Assembly (NCBI GenBank): GCA_903874055.1
Contig: CAIQQR010000130.1
Coordinates: 1-64,000, forward strand
DNA: 64,000 nt
Source: an uncultured Bacteroidota bacterium
GTDB lineage: Bacteria; Bacteroidota; Bacteroidia; Chitinophagales; Chitinophagaceae
Direction: 5' to 3'
In this document: positions 62,110-64,000 of the stretch, piece after piece
Layout of the letters: the number at the start of each line of letters is the position of its first letter
How positions within the stretch are numbered: position 1 is the stretch's first letter
The notes under the pieces: generated by a model
Seen by the model: only the letters and a program-made list of their open reading frames with translations
What the model was told of the DNA's origin: nothing
Database searches by the model: none
Program-made: the position numbers and the translations under genes

Positions 62110-62805
62110 ATGCCTTACCAACACCTCTTTTTTGATTTAGATCATACCATTTGGGATTTTGAAATGAATTCAAAAGAAACATTATGGGACTTACACCAAA
62201 AGTTTCATTTAGCTGAAAAAGGCATTGATAATTTTGATACTTTTTACGATCATTATAGTGTTCATAATCACAGATTATGGGATCGATACACCAAGGGATT
62301 TATCAAACAAGAAGAGCTAAGGTGGAAGCGTATTTATTTAAGTTTATTAGATTTTAAAATCGCAGATGAAACCTTGTCAAGAGCAATGTCTGTTGATTAT
62401 TTAGACATTCTACCTAATAAAACAAATCTATTCCCTTATACTATTGAAATTCTTGACTACTTAAAGGCAAAGGGTTATCAAATGCATTTAATCACCAATG
62501 GATTTGAATCAGTTCAATTTAAAAAGATTGAAAATTCTAAGATAGCAAACTACTTTATTGAAGTAATCACTTCGGAAGCTAGTAATAGCCTTAAACCGCA
62601 CAAAGAAATTTTTGAATACGCATTAGATAAAGCAAAAGCAACCATTGATGAAAGTATCATGATTGGTGACAATGAAGCTGCAGACATTCAAGGTGCCATT
62701 AATATTGGAATGGACTCGGTATTCGTAAACCACATCAATGCTGTGCCAACGGTTCCAGCCACTTACACTATTACGCATTTAAAAGAATTGGAAAACATTT
62801 TATAG
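62110..62805 (+). CDS. yjjG: YjjG-type HAD nucleotidase
   Basis: A 231-residue HAD hydrolase. Motif I FFDLDHTIWDFE, motif II LITNG, motif III lysine in SLKPHKEIFEYAL, motif IV MIGDNEAADIQGA. The combination with the helical cap NSKETLWDLHQKFHL fits YjjG, which cleaves noncanonical pyrimidine nucleotides. Start at 62110; the 13 codons above it repeat Ser/Ile/Asn and lie in the promoter region shared with the SDR. Confidence 0.92.
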   Translation: MPYQHLFFDLDHTIWDFEMNSKETLWDLHQKFHLAEKGIDNFDTFYDHYSVHNHRLWDRYTKGFIKQEELRWKRIYLSLLDFKIADETLSRAMSVDYLDILPNKTNLFPYTIEILDYLKAKGYQMHLITNGFESVQFKKIENSKIANYFIEVITSEASNSLKPHKEIFEYALDKAKATIDESIMIGDNEAADIQGAINIGMDSVFVNHINAVPTVPATYTITHLKELENIL

Positions 62806-62827
62806 AATAACCTAATTATATTCCATT

Positions 62828-63484
62828 TTACCAATTTGCTAAAACTGTAATTCCTCCTTTTACTACATCTCCAATTTTACAATTAATTTTCGCATCTAAT
62901 GGAAGTAATAAATCCACTCTACTTCCAAATTTAATAAACCCGTATTCAGCAGTTTGATCAAATTGTGTTCCTACTGAAGCATAATTACAAATTCGACGCG
63001 CTAATGCACCCGCAATTTGTTTTAATAAAATACTTCCCTTTTCATTTTCAATCACGACCGACCAACGCTCATTGTCGGTAGAAGATTTTGGGTGCCATGC
63101 AACTAAAAATTTACCAGGATGATATTGATTGTAAATAATATTTCCGGCAATAGGTGTTCGATTCACATGTACATTGGCAGGACTCATAAATACACTCACT
63201 TGAATTCTTCTTTCTTTATAGTATTCATCGGGCGCTACTTCTTCAATTACCACTACTTTACCATCAGCTGGTGAAACAATTGCTGAAGCATCCTTTGTCC
63301 AATTTCGGCTAGGCATTCTAAAAAAAGAAACGATAAAAAGAAATAGCCCTAATGTAACCACAAATACTACCCAAGCTGCAATAGCACTTATAGGAAACAG
63401 ATAAGAGAAGTTAGCGATATTTAATGCGCCCACTACTAATGCTGTTAATGCGATGGTGGCAGTACCTTCCTTGTGTATTGTCAT
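62828..63484 (-). CDS. psd: Phosphatidylserine decarboxylase
   Basis: A 218-residue short (Sinorhizobium-type) Psd. N-terminal membrane helices (about 8-55), then SPADGKVVVIEE, FMSPANVHVNRTPIAG and the self-cleavage site KFGS, where Ser becomes the pyruvoyl group. It makes phosphatidylethanolamine from phosphatidylserine. Lies 31 bp downstream of cdsA, which makes the CDP-diacylglycerol precursor. Confidence 0.95.
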   Translation of the reverse strand: MTIHKEGTATIALTALVVGALNIANFSYLFPISAIAAWVVFVVTLGLFLFIVSFFRMPSRNWTKDASAIVSPADGKVVVIEEVAPDEYYKERRIQVSVFMSPANVHVNRTPIAGNIIYNQYHPGKFLVAWHPKSSTDNERWSVVIENEKGSILLKQIAGALARRICNYASVGTQFDQTAEYGFIKFGSRVDLLLPLDAKINCKIGDVVKGGITVLANW

Positions 63485-63515
63485 ACTATAAATTTAAAAC
63501 GCAAAGGTAATCTAT

Positions 63516-64000
63516 CTAATAGAAAATCTGAAGTAATAACCAAACAAATGGAGTGGCTAATAAAATGGAGTCAAATCGGTCTAAAAAACCACCATGACCT
63601 GGCATCATTGAACCACTATCCTTTACCCCAGCCAATCTTTTTAATTTACTTTCCATCAAATCGCCATAATTACCTGCAATAGCTGCAATTAAAGAAACCA
63701 TAAATACAAAACTTGTACTTAAATCAGGTAAATAAAATTGTGTCACTTTTGTAACCAGCATTACTGCTAATAGCACACCGCCAATAGTGCCTTCCCATGT
63801 TTTATTCGGAGAAATAGTGGATAAAGGATGTCTTCCAATTACAGAGCCTACTAAATAAGCCATGGTATCATTCACCCAAACGGAAACAATAATTAAAAGT
63901 GGGATATACAAATTGGCATTTTGATAATAAGTAGAGGTAGGCAAACTTCTTATTTGATAAAATAGAGACAATCCCATTGGTATATAAATTAATCCTACCA
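63516..64000 (-). CDS. cdsA: Phosphatidate cytidylyltransferase (5' end outside window)
   Basis: The C-terminal 161 codons of CdsA; the frame is open to the window edge, where the N-terminal helices must lie. The signature region is complete: ISPNKTWEGTIGG, AAIAGNYGDLMESKLKRLAGVKDSG, PGHGGFLDRFDSILLATP. It activates phosphatidic acid to CDP-diacylglycerol in the inner membrane and is probably co-transcribed with psd. Confidence 0.95.
   Translation of the reverse strand, partial: VGLIYIPMGLSLFYQIRSLPTSTYYQNANLYIPLLIIVSVWVNDTMAYLVGSVIGRHPLSTISPNKTWEGTIGGVLLAVMLVTKVTQFYLPDLSTSFVFMVSLIAAIAGNYGDLMESKLKRLAGVKDSGSMMPGHGGFLDRFDSILLATPFVWLLLQIFY

Noticed and set aside
1..64000. tRNA, rRNA, CRISPR, insertion sequence, prophage or toxin-antitoxin system
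   Set aside because: Nearly all intergenic gaps are short; no cloverleaf, spacer array, transposase, integrase or toxin-like pair was seen.

Overview
The window reads as a chromosomal segment of a low-G+C member of the Bacteroidota, most likely a Chitinophagaceae-type organism. This rests on the long two-domain form of IspG, an arginine operon with an N-acyl-ornithine carbamoyltransferase in place of ordinary ArgF, ribosomal protein bTHX, the futalosine menaquinone enzyme MqnC, split MetH, VanZ/PspC/YceI/DUF4286 families, and many TAnnTTTG -7 promoter elements. The family-level assignment is inference. I saw no rRNA, tRNA, insertion sequence, prophage or CRISPR array, and gene density is very high.

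Layout. 1-5.6 kb: an ArsR-type regulator with a cysteine-free tandem rhodanese; then, on the minus strand, ispG plus a lipid A-type acyltransferase, a lipoprotein that looks like a class D beta-lactamase stripped of its catalytic residues, and an FKBP isomerase. 5.7-14.2 kb: one eight-gene minus-strand arginine operon (GNAT-argG-argC-argD-argF'-argB-argE-argH) with a roughly 240-nt structured leader. 14.3-23.5 kb: YHS lipoprotein, SNF2 helicase, comB, ssb, gcvT, and a PadR-PspC envelope-stress pair with a perfect palindromic operator. 23.7-31.4 kb: an M16 peptidase pair, mqnC, an ECF sigma/anti-sigma/outer-membrane-barrel operon and serS. 31.4-44.7 kb: gcvH-vanZ-marR-hydrolase operon, kup, a lipoprotein-recR pair, YceI, then metH split into two genes behind a structured leader, and a LOG-family protein. 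44.7-51 kb: an unrecognised exported protein, exonuclease III, HU, bTHX, and a minus-strand GT2-MeaB-GT87 operon. 51-64 kb: coaX-OM protein-lptC-CNNM transporter, rpiB, M28 peptidase, deoxyhypusine synthase-like protein, cystathionine gamma-synthase, SDR, YjjG phosphatase, psd and a truncated cdsA.

Most of it is housekeeping: amino-acid synthesis (Arg, Met), one-carbon metabolism (GcvT, GcvH, MetH), isoprenoid/menaquinone synthesis, envelope building (acyltransferase, LptC, Psd, CdsA) and stress control. The less ordinary signals are regulatory: the metH leader (promoter, H-type pseudoknot topology, competing stem), the arginine operon leader (short ORF with clustered Arg codons whose stop lies in a strong hairpin), the PadR palindrome, an ECF-type promoter in front of the ECF gene, and repeated TAnnTTTG elements so close to start codons that leaderless transcripts are likely. 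Pseudoenzymes recur (dead OXA fold, dead rhodaneses, M16 partner without its zinc motif). All calls were made by reading; no database search was possible.
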